Notes: a model not told the origin generated them from the letters alone. Positions 16,590 to 25,170 are shown, numbered from the stretch's first letter. The stretch: 64,000 nucleotides of DNA from Gemmatimonadota bacterium (GCA_030428885.1 JAUIEJ010000006.1:1-64000), one strand, 5' to 3'. A program made the numbers and translations.

Positions 16590-18938
16590 ATGAATCGACC
16601 CACCGAAGCGACCTACGCCGAGACCGTGGGAGGCGACGCCACGCCTCGATCCCACGGCGACGAAGCCCTGGCCACGCCCCGCCCGCCCTACCTGTGGGCG
16701 GCTCTGGTGGGGCTGGGGGTCTTCGTCCTCTACGCCGTGACCCTGGCGCCCACCACGGCGTTCTGGGACACCAGCGAATACATCGCCACGGGGCACATCC
16801 TGGGCATTCCCCACCCCCCGGGGAATCCCCTCTTCGTGGTGTTGGCCCGGGCGTGGTCCGTGCTGCTGGCCCCCACCGGGCTCGAGGTGGCGGTCCGCAT
16901 CAACCTGTTCAGCGCCTTCATGAGCGCCGCGTCCCACGCCCTGTGGTTCCTGGTGCTCCATCACGTGCTCCGCACCTTCTCCACCGACAAGGTCTTCCGC
17001 CTCGTGGGCGCCGGCGCCGGCACGCTGGTGAGCGCCACCGCCTTCACCGTCTGGAACCAGTCCAACGTCAACGAGAAGGTCTACACGGTCTCCCTCCTCA
17101 CCATCGCGATCCTGAGCTGGCTCGTGGTGCGGTGGCAGGAGAAGCTCGGCCAGGGCAAGGACGACAACCTCCTCGTCCTCATGGCGTTCGTCCTGGCCCT
17201 GAGCGTGGGCAACCACCTCATGGCCTTCCTGGCGGCGCCGGCCATGGCGGTCTTCATTCTCCGGGTGCACCCCCGGGTGCTGTTGAACTGGAAGCTGTAT
17301 CCACCGGTGGTGGTGGCGGTGCTGCTGGGGCTGTCCATCCACCTCATGCTGCCCCTCCGGGCCAACCTCGACCCGGTCATCAACGAGGCGGCCCCGGAAT
17401 GCGAGACGCTGCCCGGCGCCCTGACGTCCATCGCCACCTACGGCAACGCGGGGTGCGAACCTCTCAACGCGGCACTGAAGCGGGAGCAGTACGACAAGCC
17501 TCCCCTCAACCCGCGTCAGGCCCCCCTCCACTCCCAGTTCCTGAACTACCTCCAGTACTTCGACTGGCAGTGGGCCCGGTCGGTGGACGGCACCGAGTCG
17601 CTGTTCCCGCCGCTCCGTGTGCTCTTCACCATGCTCTTCACGGGACTCGGCGTGTGGGGGGCCATGGAGCATCACCGGCGGGACCGGACGAGTTTCTGGT
17701 ACGTGGCGGTGTTGTTCGGCACCCTCTCGGTGGGCCTCGTCTACTACCTGAACTTCAAGTACGGGTATTCGATCCCCGACCCCTTGAACGACTACCAGGC
17801 CCACGAGGTGCGCGAACGGGACTACTTCTTCATCGTCTCGTTTTCGGTGTGGGGACTCTGGGCGGGTCTGGGGATCGCCGCGATCTGGCAGACCCTGGCC
17901 GAGCGGTTCAAGGGACTGTCGAAGGGGAGTCCCATACTCGCGTTGGCGCTGATTCCCCTGGTCCTCAACTGGCCCTGGGCCACCCGCAACTACGACTACG
18001 CGGCCCGGGACTGGGCGTACAACCTGCTGATGTCGGTGGAGCCGTACGGCATTCTCTTCACCAACGGCGACAACGACACCTTCCCGTTGTGGTACCTGCA
18101 GGAAGTCGAGGGCATTCGCCGCGACGTGACCGTGATCGTCACCTCGTATCTCAACACGGCGTGGTACGCGAAGCAGCTCAAGGACCTCACCACGCCCTGC
18201 AGCGGTGACGTCGACTGGACCGACGATCCCACCCGGATCCTCTGCCAGCGCGAGTACCTGCCCAACACGCCGGCCGTCTACACCGACGATCCGGCGGCCG
18301 CCGAGGCCGAGGGCAAGGTGCCGATCCCCCTGGAGACCCTCCGAGCGCCGCAGCGGGGCATCTTCCCGCCGGAGTTCGACGAGGCCACCATCGACCAGGT
18401 CGGGGGCAGCTACTTCCAGCTCGACCGGGCCCGGCAGTTCGCCTTCGGTGAGATCCGCACCATGCTGCCCGAGGGCACGATCCTCTACCCCTGGCACCAG
18501 TACACCCTGGGCATCCTGAGCACAGCCCTGGGCGACCGCCCCGTCTACTTCGCCAGCAGCGGAAACGCCGCCGAATCCCTCGGACTCGAGCCGTACCTGG
18601 TCCGGCAGGGCCTGGCCTTCAAGCTGTACGAGGGCCAGATCCTGGACGACCGCCCCGAGGGCGTGATTCCCATGCCCCCGAGCTCGCCCCTCACCCCGGT
18701 GACGGGGCAGTTCGTGGACCGTCCCCGGACCGAACTCCTGGCCCAGGAAGTCTTCATCCATCGGGGCGACCTGCCGGAGTGGGACCACTGGCCCGACATC
18801 GCCACCCTGGGGATTCCCAACTACTACGCCTGGGTCTACTACTCCCTGGCCCAGGCGGTGCTGACGGAACAGGGCGACACGATCCGCATGGAAGAGCTGC
18901 GGAACACCGGCGAGATCTGGTCGGCGCTGGGCTCCTGA
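16590..18938 (+). CDS. DUF2723 (TMEM260-like) membrane protein, putative GT-C glycosyltransferase
   Basis: The 782-residue protein has about 10-11 transmembrane helices in its N-terminal two thirds. It has the DUF2723 signature AFWDTSEYIATGHILGIPHP then PGNPLFVVLARAW, followed by VSATAFTVWNQSNVNEKVYT and LALSVGNHLMAFLAAPAM. The large C-terminal part is soluble (NGDNDTFPLWYLQEVEGIRR region) and probably periplasmic. The human relative TMEM260 is an O-mannosyltransferase. The conserved D-x-E-like acidic pair (WDTSEY) is compatible with a GT-C active site. Bacterial substrates are unknown. It has a leaderless-looking start and no partner gene. Confidence 0.85.
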   Translation: MNRPTEATYAETVGGDATPRSHGDEALATPRPPYLWAALVGLGVFVLYAVTLAPTTAFWDTSEYIATGHILGIPHPPGNPLFVVLARAWSVLLAPTGLEVAVRINLFSAFMSAASHALWFLVLHHVLRTFSTDKVFRLVGAGAGTLVSATAFTVWNQSNVNEKVYTVSLLTIAILSWLVVRWQEKLGQGKDDNLLVLMAFVLALSVGNHLMAFLAAPAMAVFILRVHPRVLLNWKLYPPVVVAVLLGLSIHLMLPLRANLDPVINEAAPECETLPGALTSIATYGNAGCEPLNAALKREQYDKPPLNPRQAPLHSQFLNYLQYFDWQWARSVDGTESLFPPLRVLFTMLFTGLGVWGAMEHHRRDRTSFWYVAVLFGTLSVGLVYYLNFKYGYSIPDPLNDYQAHEVRERDYFFIVSFSVWGLWAGLGIAAIWQTLAERFKGLSKGSPILALALIPLVLNWPWATRNYDYAARDWAYNLLMSVEPYGILFTNGDNDTFPLWYLQEVEGIRRDVTVIVTSYLNTAWYAKQLKDLTTPCSGDVDWTDDPTRILCQREYLPNTPAVYTDDPAAAEAEGKVPIPLETLRAPQRGIFPPEFDEATIDQVGGSYFQLDRARQFAFGEIRTMLPEGTILYPWHQYTLGILSTALGDRPVYFASSGNAAESLGLEPYLVRQGLAFKLYEGQILDDRPEGVIPMPPSSPLTPVTGQFVDRPRTELLAQEVFIHRGDLPEWDHWPDIATLGIPNYYAWVYYSLAQAVLTEQGDTIRMEELRNTGEIWSALGS

Positions 18939-18942
18939 CCCC

Positions 18943-19899
18943 TCACCCGTCCAGGGCCAGGCGCGCCACCATCAGGTCCTCCACGGCGTTGCCCACCGAC
19001 TTGAAGAGGGTGAGGTCCCGGGGCCGCCGGCGCCCCGGGGCGTCGCCGGCGGCCACGGCGCCCAGTTCCACCAGGTCCTGGAGGGCGATCATTCCCCGGG
19101 CCAGGGGCTCGGTGATGTCGCCCGCCTCGGCCAGAGCCGCGTCCCGGGCGTCCACCACGATGGGGGTGGCCCGGGCCACGAGCTCCGGGGGCAGCTCCTG
19201 CATGGCGGTGGTGTAGCCGCCCACGGCGTTCACGTGGGCCCCGGCGGCCACGTCGTCGCTCCGGAGCACCGGCGTCGGGCTGTCGGTCACCGTCACCACC
19301 ACGTCGGCATCGGCCACCGCGGTGCGGGCGTCGGCCACGGCCCGCACCACGTCCGCCACCCCGGCCCCGGTGAGTTCGGCGGCGAGGCGCCGTGCGCTCT
19401 CGCCGCCCTTCGAAGCGATCCGGACCTCGGCGAGGGCCCGGACCGCGGCCACCGCCTCGATCTGGCACCGGGCCTGGGCCCCGGCGCCCACCACCCCCAA
19501 CACCTCCGCATCGGGGCGGGCCAGGAGGTCGGTGGCCACGCCGGTAGCGGCGCCGGTCCGGAGGGCCGTGAGCCAGCGGGCGTCCATGGCCGCCGCGGGG
19601 ATTCCGGTGGCGGGGTCGACCAGGACGACGAGGCCGTGGATGGCGGGAAGGCCCCGGGCGCGATTGCCCGGGCGCACCGAGACCACCTTGAGGCCCAGGG
19701 CCCCGGGCTCGTCGGGACCGGGATCCACGACCCCCGGCATGAAGAGAGTGACCCCGTGGTCCGCCTCCAGGGACGTGCGGACCGGCACCCGGGCCCGTCC
19801 CCGGTGGAGGGCCACGAAACCCCGGCGCACGGCGGCGATGGCCGCCGGCATGTCGATGCGGCGGCGGAGTTCGGCTTCGTCGAAATAGGGCAGATGCAT
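18943..19899 (-). CDS. Ornithine cyclodeaminase/mu-crystallin family protein
   Basis: The 318-residue product (MHLPYFDEAELRRRIDMPAA) has the family core: GALGLKVVSV with the substrate lysine, AMDARWLTALRTGAATGVAT, the Rossmann motif GVVGAGAQARCQIEAV, and VVVDARDAALAEAGDI near the active site. Members use NAD(P) to deaminate ornithine to proline, reduce cyclic imines, or dehydrogenate amino acids. It is divergent from RidA with overlapping 5' ends; RidA hydrolyses the reactive enamines or imines such enzymes make. A TTG at 19911 is an alternative start. Exact substrate unknown. Confidence 0.88.
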   Translation of the reverse strand: MHLPYFDEAELRRRIDMPAAIAAVRRGFVALHRGRARVPVRTSLEADHGVTLFMPGVVDPGPDEPGALGLKVVSVRPGNRARGLPAIHGLVVLVDPATGIPAAAMDARWLTALRTGAATGVATDLLARPDAEVLGVVGAGAQARCQIEAVAAVRALAEVRIASKGGESARRLAAELTGAGVADVVRAVADARTAVADADVVVTVTDSPTPVLRSDDVAAGAHVNAVGGYTTAMQELPPELVARATPIVVDARDAALAEAGDITEPLARGMIALQDLVELGAVAAGDAPGRRRPRDLTLFKSVGNAVEDLMVARLALDG

Positions 19900-19904
19900 A
19901 TCTT
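19899..19904 (+). promoter_or_regulatory. Putative -10 element for a leaderless mRNA (TATCTT)
   Basis: TATCTT ends 6 nt before the ATG at 19911, and there is no Shine-Dalgarno site. The element overlaps the start codon of the divergent cyclodeaminase gene. Confidence 0.4.
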
Positions 19905-19910
19905 CGTCCA

Positions 19911-20333
19911 ATGGATCCCGTTCAGCCCCGTCGCGCCATGCCCATCGACCTCGTCCACACCACCGACGCCCCGGCTCCCGCCGGCCACTACAGCCAGGCC
20001 GTGGTCCACGGCGACACGGTGTACGTGGCAGGGCAGCTCCCCTTCGACCCCGACGATCCCGGCGCCCCCCTGGGCGACGTGGAGACCCAGGTGCGGCGCA
20101 CCTTCGCCAACGTGGCGGCGATCCTGGACGCGGCGGGTTCGGGTCTGGACCGGCTGCTCCACGTCACGGTCTTCGTCACCGATCCGGTGCTGTGGACCGA
20201 CGTGAACCGGGTGTACGCCTCGATCCTGGGAGAGCACCGTCCAGCCCGGGCCGTGATTCCCTGCGGCCCTCTGAAGCGGGGCGCGGTGCTGGAAGTGACG
20301 GCGGTGGCGGCGCGACGCGACGCCGACGGATAA
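19911..20333 (+). CDS. RidA family enamine/imine deaminase
   Basis: The 140-residue protein shows the RidA (YjgF/YER057c/UK114) fold: APAGHYSQAVVHGDTVYVAG, GDVETQVRRTFANVAAILD, LLHVTVFVTD, and the active-site segment RPARAVIPCGPLKRG with the substrate arginine, followed by the conserved glutamate in LEVTAVAA. RidA trimers hydrolyse 2-aminoacrylate and related enamines that damage PLP enzymes. An ATG at 19938 would remove nine unusual N-terminal residues; the start at 19911 is favoured because a TATCTT element sits 6 nt upstream. It is divergent from an ornithine cyclodeaminase-like gene, which suggests detoxification of that enzyme's imine product. Confidence 0.9.
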   Translation: MDPVQPRRAMPIDLVHTTDAPAPAGHYSQAVVHGDTVYVAGQLPFDPDDPGAPLGDVETQVRRTFANVAAILDAAGSGLDRLLHVTVFVTDPVLWTDVNRVYASILGEHRPARAVIPCGPLKRGAVLEVTAVAARRDADG

Positions 20334-20343
20334 CGACGGCCCG

Positions 20344-21789
20344 TCAGGCTCGAAGGCGAATCACCCCCGTCCCTGCCGCCACGGGGCGCAGCACGCCGCC
20401 GCCGCTCTCCACCCGGAGTTCCAGGAGGCCGTCGAAGGCCTCGGGCACCCGGTCCACCACCTCGCCCCGGGTAACCAGGAGCACCTGGACGAGGCCGTGC
20501 CCCGCCCGCTCCGACAGCAACTCGGCGGCCCGGACCTTGGCGGCCTCCTCCAGGCGGTCGAAGGGATCGCCCACCACCAGGGCGGCGTCGTTCAGTCCGG
20601 CGTCCTCCCAGAGGAGCTCCACCGCCGCCAGGCGCGTGGCGAGCTGGGCGGCGGCGGCGTCTTCGTCGGGGGGCATGGGGAGGTCGACTTCGGGACCCAC
20701 CAACTCGGCCCGACCCACCCCGGTCCACCGGATGCCCAGGAGCCGCCCTTCGGTGAGGCGGAGCAGGTGGGCGGCGGAGCGGTCCAGGAGGCGGCGGCGG
20801 GCCTGGTCGGCGATCTGACGCCCGGCTTCGGCCAGGGCGTCGTCCACGGCTCGGGCCACGGCGTCGGGAACCGTGGGATTGCGGTCGTCGGCGCCGGCCC
20901 CGAGGCGCGCCGCCAGGCGGGCCTGGAGTTCCTCGAGTTCGTCGCTCCGGGCGCGGGCCGCCTGGGCCTGGTCTTCGAGCTCCCGCGCCGCCGCGTGGAG
21001 TTGGAGAGCCCGACTCTCCAGCTCCTGAAGGGATTCGGGTTTGCCCTCGAGCTGCTCCCGGCGGCGGCGCCACCAGCTCCCGTCCTGGACCACGCTCTCC
21101 CACTCGTCTCGAAGCGTTTCCCGCACGGCTTCGAAGTGGTCGGCCAGCGGGCGACCGCACGTGGGGCACGGCGTGTCGGCCTCGCCCTCCTCCATCTGGG
21201 CCAGCCGGGCCTTCAGTTCCCGGGCCCGGTCGCGGTAGGCCTGCAGTCGGGTCTCGGCGTCCTGCCGCTCCCGCAACCAGTCCATGGTGGCCTGCTCCAG
21301 ATCGCCGGCCACCTCCACGTCGTCCCCCCGGCGCCGGCGGAGCTCCTCCTCCAGTGCCGCCGCCTCGGCCGGCGCCCCCTCCAGCCCCCGGATCCGGGCC
21401 AGGAGGGCTTCGGGCGGGCCCCCGGCGGCCGACGGCGCACCCCGGACCCGGTCCAGCCGCTCCCGGGCGGCCTCCACCCGGTCGAGCCCCCCGACCCAGG
21501 CCAGGGCCCGGGTGCCCGCCTCCACCACCGCCTGCAGATCGGTGAGCCCCCGACCCGTGCGGAGCCGGTGGGCCAGATCGTCGGGAATGCGGGCCAGTCC
21601 CGGGTCGGGACTCCGGGGCGAGGTCACCAGGGAGGCGTCGGGGCCCGCGTCTCCCGAGAGGGCGGCGTGGAGTCCCCGGCGCACCCGGCCGTCGGGAGCC
21701 AGGACCGCCACGAAGCCGGCGGGGAGGTAGTCGGCCTCCACGCTGCCCAGCCCCGGCACCGCCGGCGCATGGAGACTCACGACCCTCAC
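20344..21789 (-). CDS. SbcC/Rad50-like coiled-coil protein with degenerate ATPase motifs
   Basis: The 481-residue protein has the SbcC/Rad50 plan: a short head lobe, a coiled-coil arm (about 100-205), a zinc hook CPTCGRPL at 208-215, a return coiled coil (about 215-300), and a second lobe. The ATPase motifs are decayed. The Walker A place reads APDGRVRRGL (31-40) instead of GPNGSGKST. The signature region reads MPPDEDAAAAQLATRLA (372-388) without LSGGE. The Walker B place reads ALVVGDPFDRLEE (403-415) with a glycine before the aspartate, and the switch region reads VTRGE without the histidine. It is also about half the usual length. Its GTG start overlaps the stop of the SbcD-like gene. ATP-driven nuclease control seems lost; a structural or regulatory role is inferred. 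Confidence 0.78.
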   Translation of the reverse strand: MRVVSLHAPAVPGLGSVEADYLPAGFVAVLAPDGRVRRGLHAALSGDAGPDASLVTSPRSPDPGLARIPDDLAHRLRTGRGLTDLQAVVEAGTRALAWVGGLDRVEAARERLDRVRGAPSAAGGPPEALLARIRGLEGAPAEAAALEEELRRRRGDDVEVAGDLEQATMDWLRERQDAETRLQAYRDRARELKARLAQMEEGEADTPCPTCGRPLADHFEAVRETLRDEWESVVQDGSWWRRRREQLEGKPESLQELESRALQLHAAARELEDQAQAARARSDELEELQARLAARLGAGADDRNPTVPDAVARAVDDALAEAGRQIADQARRRLLDRSAAHLLRLTEGRLLGIRWTGVGRAELVGPEVDLPMPPDEDAAAAQLATRLAAVELLWEDAGLNDAALVVGDPFDRLEEAAKVRAAELLSERAGHGLVQVLLVTRGEVVDRVPEAFDGLLELRVESGGGVLRPVAAGTGVIRLRA

Positions 21790-22850
21790 GTCGCCCTTCC
21801 CTCGGCGGGCGGCGTGGGCGTCAGGATCCGTTCCAGGAGGGCGACGGCCCCCTCCGGGGCCTCGGGGGCCAGGGCCTCTCGCACCCGTTGGATCAACTCG
21901 GGACCGGGAATGGGCGCACCCCCCGGGTCGTCGACCTCCACCGAGAGGTGGACCGCACGGCGGGCCACGTCGGCCAGGAGTCCCTGGAGCGCAACGAGGT
22001 CCGACGGCGCCGGTCCCCTCAGGTGCAGACGCACGATCTTGCGATCGATGCCGCCGGGCACCTCCCGCACCACCTCGGCGAAGCGGGCCCGGAGTCCCTC
22101 GGGATCTCCCGCGGGAGCCCGGGTGGGAGCCAGGGCCACCACCGGACGCCCCGCCACGGGGTGGAAGTCCAGCGTGCCCGAGACCAGCTCCACGACCACG
22201 AAGCCCTTGTCTTCACCGGCCTCCCGCCACGGCGTGGAGCCCACCCGTTCCAGGGAACCGGCGTACGCCACCCTCGGGGCCACCACCCGATGGGTGTGCT
22301 GGGAGCCCAGGGCCACGTAGTCCCACCCCGCCGGATCCACCCGGAGGCCCGGACCGTCGCCCCGGGCCACCCGACCCGTGGTCACCAGGACGTTGAACCG
22401 CGCCCGGGGATCGGGCTCCACCAGGGGCTGGGGACCCCGGAGTACGGCACCGTGGGGAATGGCCTGGACGTGGAGCGACCGATCGGCGTAGGCGATGCTC
22501 CGGGGAATGGTGGTGGCGGCCTCCACGTTGGCGAAGGCGTCCAGCGCCGCCAGCGCACCGGCGTCGCCCGAGCGGCGCGGGGTATCCCGAGCTCCGGCCA
22601 CCATGACCACCGGCGTGTCTCTCAGGGCTTCGATGCCCCGGGCCAGGGTCACCAGCGCTCCGGGAGGCGGATCGGGCCGATCGAAGACGTCGCCGGTCAC
22701 CACCACCAGGTCGGGACGGAGGTCGACCAACTCCTCCACCGCCCGCTGGAACGCCGAGGCCAGGTCCCGTTCCCGGACGTTGACGCCCTGTTCCCACCGG
22801 TCGAACGCCCGGTGGCCCAGGTGCAGGTCCGAGAGGTGGGCGACGATCAC
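21786..22850 (-). CDS. SbcD/Mre11-like metallophosphoesterase with altered active-site motifs
   Basis: The 354-residue protein begins VIVAHLSDLHLG (motif I intact, D8 and H10) and keeps motif II VTGDVFDRP (GD at 53-54). Motif III reads GARD at 86-89 instead of GNHD. The motif IV region reads VLVTTGR (154-160) where SbcD proteins have a histidine (LxLHG). Motif V reads ALGSQHTHR (180-188) rather than GHIH. The capping domain follows. Metal-dependent exonuclease activity is therefore doubtful, although some metal ligands remain. The GTG start at 22850 overlaps the preceding stop, and its own stop overlaps the SbcC-like start, so the two are made together. Family identity is clear from length, order and the retained motifs. 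Confidence 0.78.
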   Translation of the reverse strand: MIVAHLSDLHLGHRAFDRWEQGVNVRERDLASAFQRAVEELVDLRPDLVVVTGDVFDRPDPPPGALVTLARGIEALRDTPVVMVAGARDTPRRSGDAGALAALDAFANVEAATTIPRSIAYADRSLHVQAIPHGAVLRGPQPLVEPDPRARFNVLVTTGRVARGDGPGLRVDPAGWDYVALGSQHTHRVVAPRVAYAGSLERVGSTPWREAGEDKGFVVVELVSGTLDFHPVAGRPVVALAPTRAPAGDPEGLRARFAEVVREVPGGIDRKIVRLHLRGPAPSDLVALQGLLADVARRAVHLSVEVDDPGGAPIPGPELIQRVREALAPEAPEGAVALLERILTPTPPAEGRAT

Positions 22851-23518
22851 ACCCGATCCGGATCCGGAGCGAGGAACTCCACGGGAACGATGCCGTCCGG
22901 GGCCAGGGCGTCGATGGAGAGGATGCCCTCGTCGTCGTCCTCGGCGAAGGCCAGGGCGAACCGTTCCCGATCGATGCGCCCGTCCACCAGCGCCGCCGCC
23001 GACACCACCACCGTGGAGCCCAGGAGGAGCGACGCGGGAAGGAGCCGGGTCAGGAGGAGGGATCCCAGGACCACCGCGCCCAGGGCCCCCCCGGCCGTGG
23101 CCCACGCCCCCACCCGGCTCTCGGGGCTCCTGGCGGCCAATCCCCCGAGCACCCCGCCCAGCGTCAGGAGCGGAAGAGAGGCCAGCGCCGCCACCGCCAC
23201 GCCCCGCTGGACCATGGTGCCGCCCAGGCCCCCCAGGAGACTCCACCCCCCCGCCGCCACCGCCGACACGCCCAGGGCCGCCACCGACAGCAGCCATCGC
23301 CACCGCAGCGAAAGGGCCGCCTCGGGCGTCCACGCACCTTCGGGCGTGCGGCGCGGACCCGTGGCGAGCCCCACGGCCAGCGACGCGAGTTGGACCCCCA
23401 GAAGCACCGTGAGGGCTCGGAGGAATCCCGCCCGGGCGTAGAGCAGGAGCGACAGCGCCAACTCGGCGGCTCCCACCGCCACCGCCCCCACCAGGAGCGG
23501 AGGGAGGGACCGCCTCAC
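22847..23518 (-). CDS. Polytopic membrane protein of unknown function
   Basis: The 223-residue protein has about six hydrophobic helices rich in alanine, leucine and glycine (for example LLVGAVAVGAAELALSLLLY, LLTLGGVLGGLAA, ASLLLGSTVVVSAAALV) and an acidic soluble tail (AFAEDDDEGILSIDALAPDG). No family was recognised. A GTG start at 23518 gives a 4-nt overlap with the flavin reductase stop, matching the other junctions of the operon; a GTG at 23527 is the alternative. It sits between a flavin reductase and the SbcD-like gene. Confidence 0.65.
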   Translation of the reverse strand: MRRSLPPLLVGAVAVGAAELALSLLLYARAGFLRALTVLLGVQLASLAVGLATGPRRTPEGAWTPEAALSLRWRWLLSVAALGVSAVAAGGWSLLGGLGGTMVQRGVAVAALASLPLLTLGGVLGGLAARSPESRVGAWATAGGALGAVVLGSLLLTRLLPASLLLGSTVVVSAAALVDGRIDRERFALAFAEDDDEGILSIDALAPDGIVPVEFLAPDPDRV

Positions 23519-24000
23519 GGCAGCCACCCCCCGAATCGCCCTCGGTAGTAGAGCAGGGGCTCGCCGGCGACGGCCTCGCAGGCCTCCACCCGACCCACCA
23601 CCACCACGTGGTCACCGGCGGGGAACTCGGCGTGGAGCCGGCAGTCGAGCCAGGCCAGGGCGTCGGAGAGGATCGGTGAGCCCGTAGAGCCCGCGGCGAC
23701 CGAGACGTCGGCGAAGCGATCGGCGCGGTCCGCCGCGGCAAACCGGAGGGCGAGGTCCTGATGGTGCCGGGCCAGGATGTTCACGGCGAACGCGCCCGAC
23801 TCCCGCATGGCGGGCAGGGTTTCGCCGCCGTCGGACACCCCCACCATGACCAGGAGCGGGCGGAGGGAGAGGGAGGCCACCGAACTGGCCGTGAAGCCCA
23901 CGGGCCCGGCCTCGTCCCGGCTCGTGATCACCGTCACGCCCGAGCCGAAGTGGCCCATGACGTGCCGGAACGCGTCGATGTCCGGAAGGGAGGAGGCCAT
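23515..24000 (-). CDS. Flavin reductase family protein
   Basis: The 161-residue product (MASSLPDIDAFRHVMGHFGS) has the flavin reductase-like FMN-binding split barrel: GVTVITSRDEAGPVGFTASS with the conserved T-x-S flavin contact, LRPLLVMVGVS, FAVNILARHHQDLALRFA, LAWLDCRLHAEFPAGDHVVV and VGRVEACEA. Such enzymes supply reduced FMN or FAD to two-component monooxygenases or act as NAD(P)H:flavin oxidoreductases. No monooxygenase is nearby. It is the first gene of a coupled four-gene operon with a membrane protein and the degenerate SbcD/SbcC-like pair, an unexplained combination. Confidence 0.88.
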   Translation of the reverse strand: MASSLPDIDAFRHVMGHFGSGVTVITSRDEAGPVGFTASSVASLSLRPLLVMVGVSDGGETLPAMRESGAFAVNILARHHQDLALRFAAADRADRFADVSVAAGSTGSPILSDALAWLDCRLHAEFPAGDHVVVVGRVEACEAVAGEPLLYYRGRFGGWLP

Positions 24001-24146
24001 GGTGCGAAGTGGACGGAGTAGCGCATCCCGAGGGTCGGGCGCTGGCCTGCGGACCCCCCCGCGGCTAGCTTCCAGACTCCCGGAAACCGGAGCATCCAGG
24101 GTGCAGGAGACAGGATCTCCCGCGCCCGCCGACTGAAGCGGAACAC

Positions 24147-25169
24147 GTGGCGGGACTTGCACATCGCTCATTCGCATCCCTCGTGATTCTAGCCCTCGCG
24201 GCAGGTTGCGACAACGTGGAATGGGGCGGCGCTTCCCTGGCGCTCCAGCCCCCGCCGCCGGCCACGGTGGGTGCCGACACCGAGGCCGACAGCGTGACGG
24301 TGGCCGACACGGCCGCCGTGCCTCCGCCTCCCCTCCCCGAGGGCGCGGTACTCTACGCCGGGACACGCTCGGGCTCCACCGTGACCCTCCAGCCTCTCTT
24401 CGAGCTCCGGGGCGACACCATCGCGCCTCTCACCGACGAGGCCGACGCCCCGGGGTTCAACGACCATTTCGCCGCCACCCTCCTGGCCCCGGGCACCGAG
24501 TTCACCCTCTTCGCCGACGGCGTGCGGGTGGGGACGCTGGTGGCGGAGGCCGCGGGGGTGGAGGCCGGGTGGTGCGGTCCCCGACCGGTGGCTTCGGGGG
24601 TGCCCGAGCTCGTGCCGGCGGCCGCCGGCGCCACCCGGTTCCTGGCTCTGGCGCGGGACGTTTCGGCGTCGGGACCCCACGCCGCAGGTGCGTTTCCCGC
24701 GGCGGGCCCGGAACATCGTCAGGCCAGTCTCCTCCTGGGGCAGACCGCCATCATGCGGCAGGAGGCCCTCTGGCCCGACGATCTGGCCCAGGCCCGGGCC
24801 GACCTCACCCTCACCCGACTGAGCCCCGACGACGCCCCCCTGGTGACGTCGACGTTCATGTTCCGGGACCGCCTGGCCGTGGAGGATCCGGCCACGCCCG
24901 TGGCCTACAGCCTCTTCGTGCTGGGCAGCCTCCAGGGCGACCGCTACCGCCTGGACTACACCTGGTATCGCCGCATCGGCGACGACGCCAAGGGGGCCCC
25001 CCGCTTCTTCCAGCAGTTCGACTGGGATGCCGACGGACACCCCGAGATCCTCCTGGAAGTCCTGGGGACCGCGTCCCGGTGGCCCGCCGTGCTCGAGGGG
25101 AGCGACGGCGAGTGGGCGGTGGTGTACGAGGACCGCTGCGCGGCGGAGACGGCCACGGTCGGAGGATAG
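24147..25169 (+). CDS. Lipoprotein of unknown function upstream of a BtuFCD-type importer
   Basis: The 340-residue protein has a GTG start, a hydrophobic signal (FASLVILALAAGC, lipobox LAAGC) and a low-complexity linker rich in proline, threonine and valine. The mature part has two conserved-looking zones, GSTVTLQPLFELRGDTIAPL and YRLDYTWYRRIGDDAKGAPR. The latter ends in a DWDADGHPEILLEVLG segment resembling an FG-GAP or calcium-binding loop (DxDxDG-like). It lies 1 bp before the substrate-binding protein gene, so it is probably co-transcribed and may be an extra surface component of uptake. No family assigned. Confidence 0.6.
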   Translation: MAGLAHRSFASLVILALAAGCDNVEWGGASLALQPPPPATVGADTEADSVTVADTAAVPPPPLPEGAVLYAGTRSGSTVTLQPLFELRGDTIAPLTDEADAPGFNDHFAATLLAPGTEFTLFADGVRVGTLVAEAAGVEAGWCGPRPVASGVPELVPAAAGATRFLALARDVSASGPHAAGAFPAAGPEHRQASLLLGQTAIMRQEALWPDDLAQARADLTLTRLSPDDAPLVTSTFMFRDRLAVEDPATPVAYSLFVLGSLQGDRYRLDYTWYRRIGDDAKGAPRFFQQFDWDADGHPEILLEVLGTASRWPAVLEGSDGEWAVVYEDRCAAETATVGG

Positions 25170-25170
25170 G

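Noticed and set aside
24060-24145. Cobalamin-riboswitch-like sequence before the lipoprotein and BtuFCD genes (ggtgcaggagacagg, cccgccgactg).
   Set aside because: The B12-box-like part comes before the CCGCC(g)ACTG-like part, the reverse of the known order, and the 146-bp gap is too short for the full aptamer. A covariance-model search would settle it.
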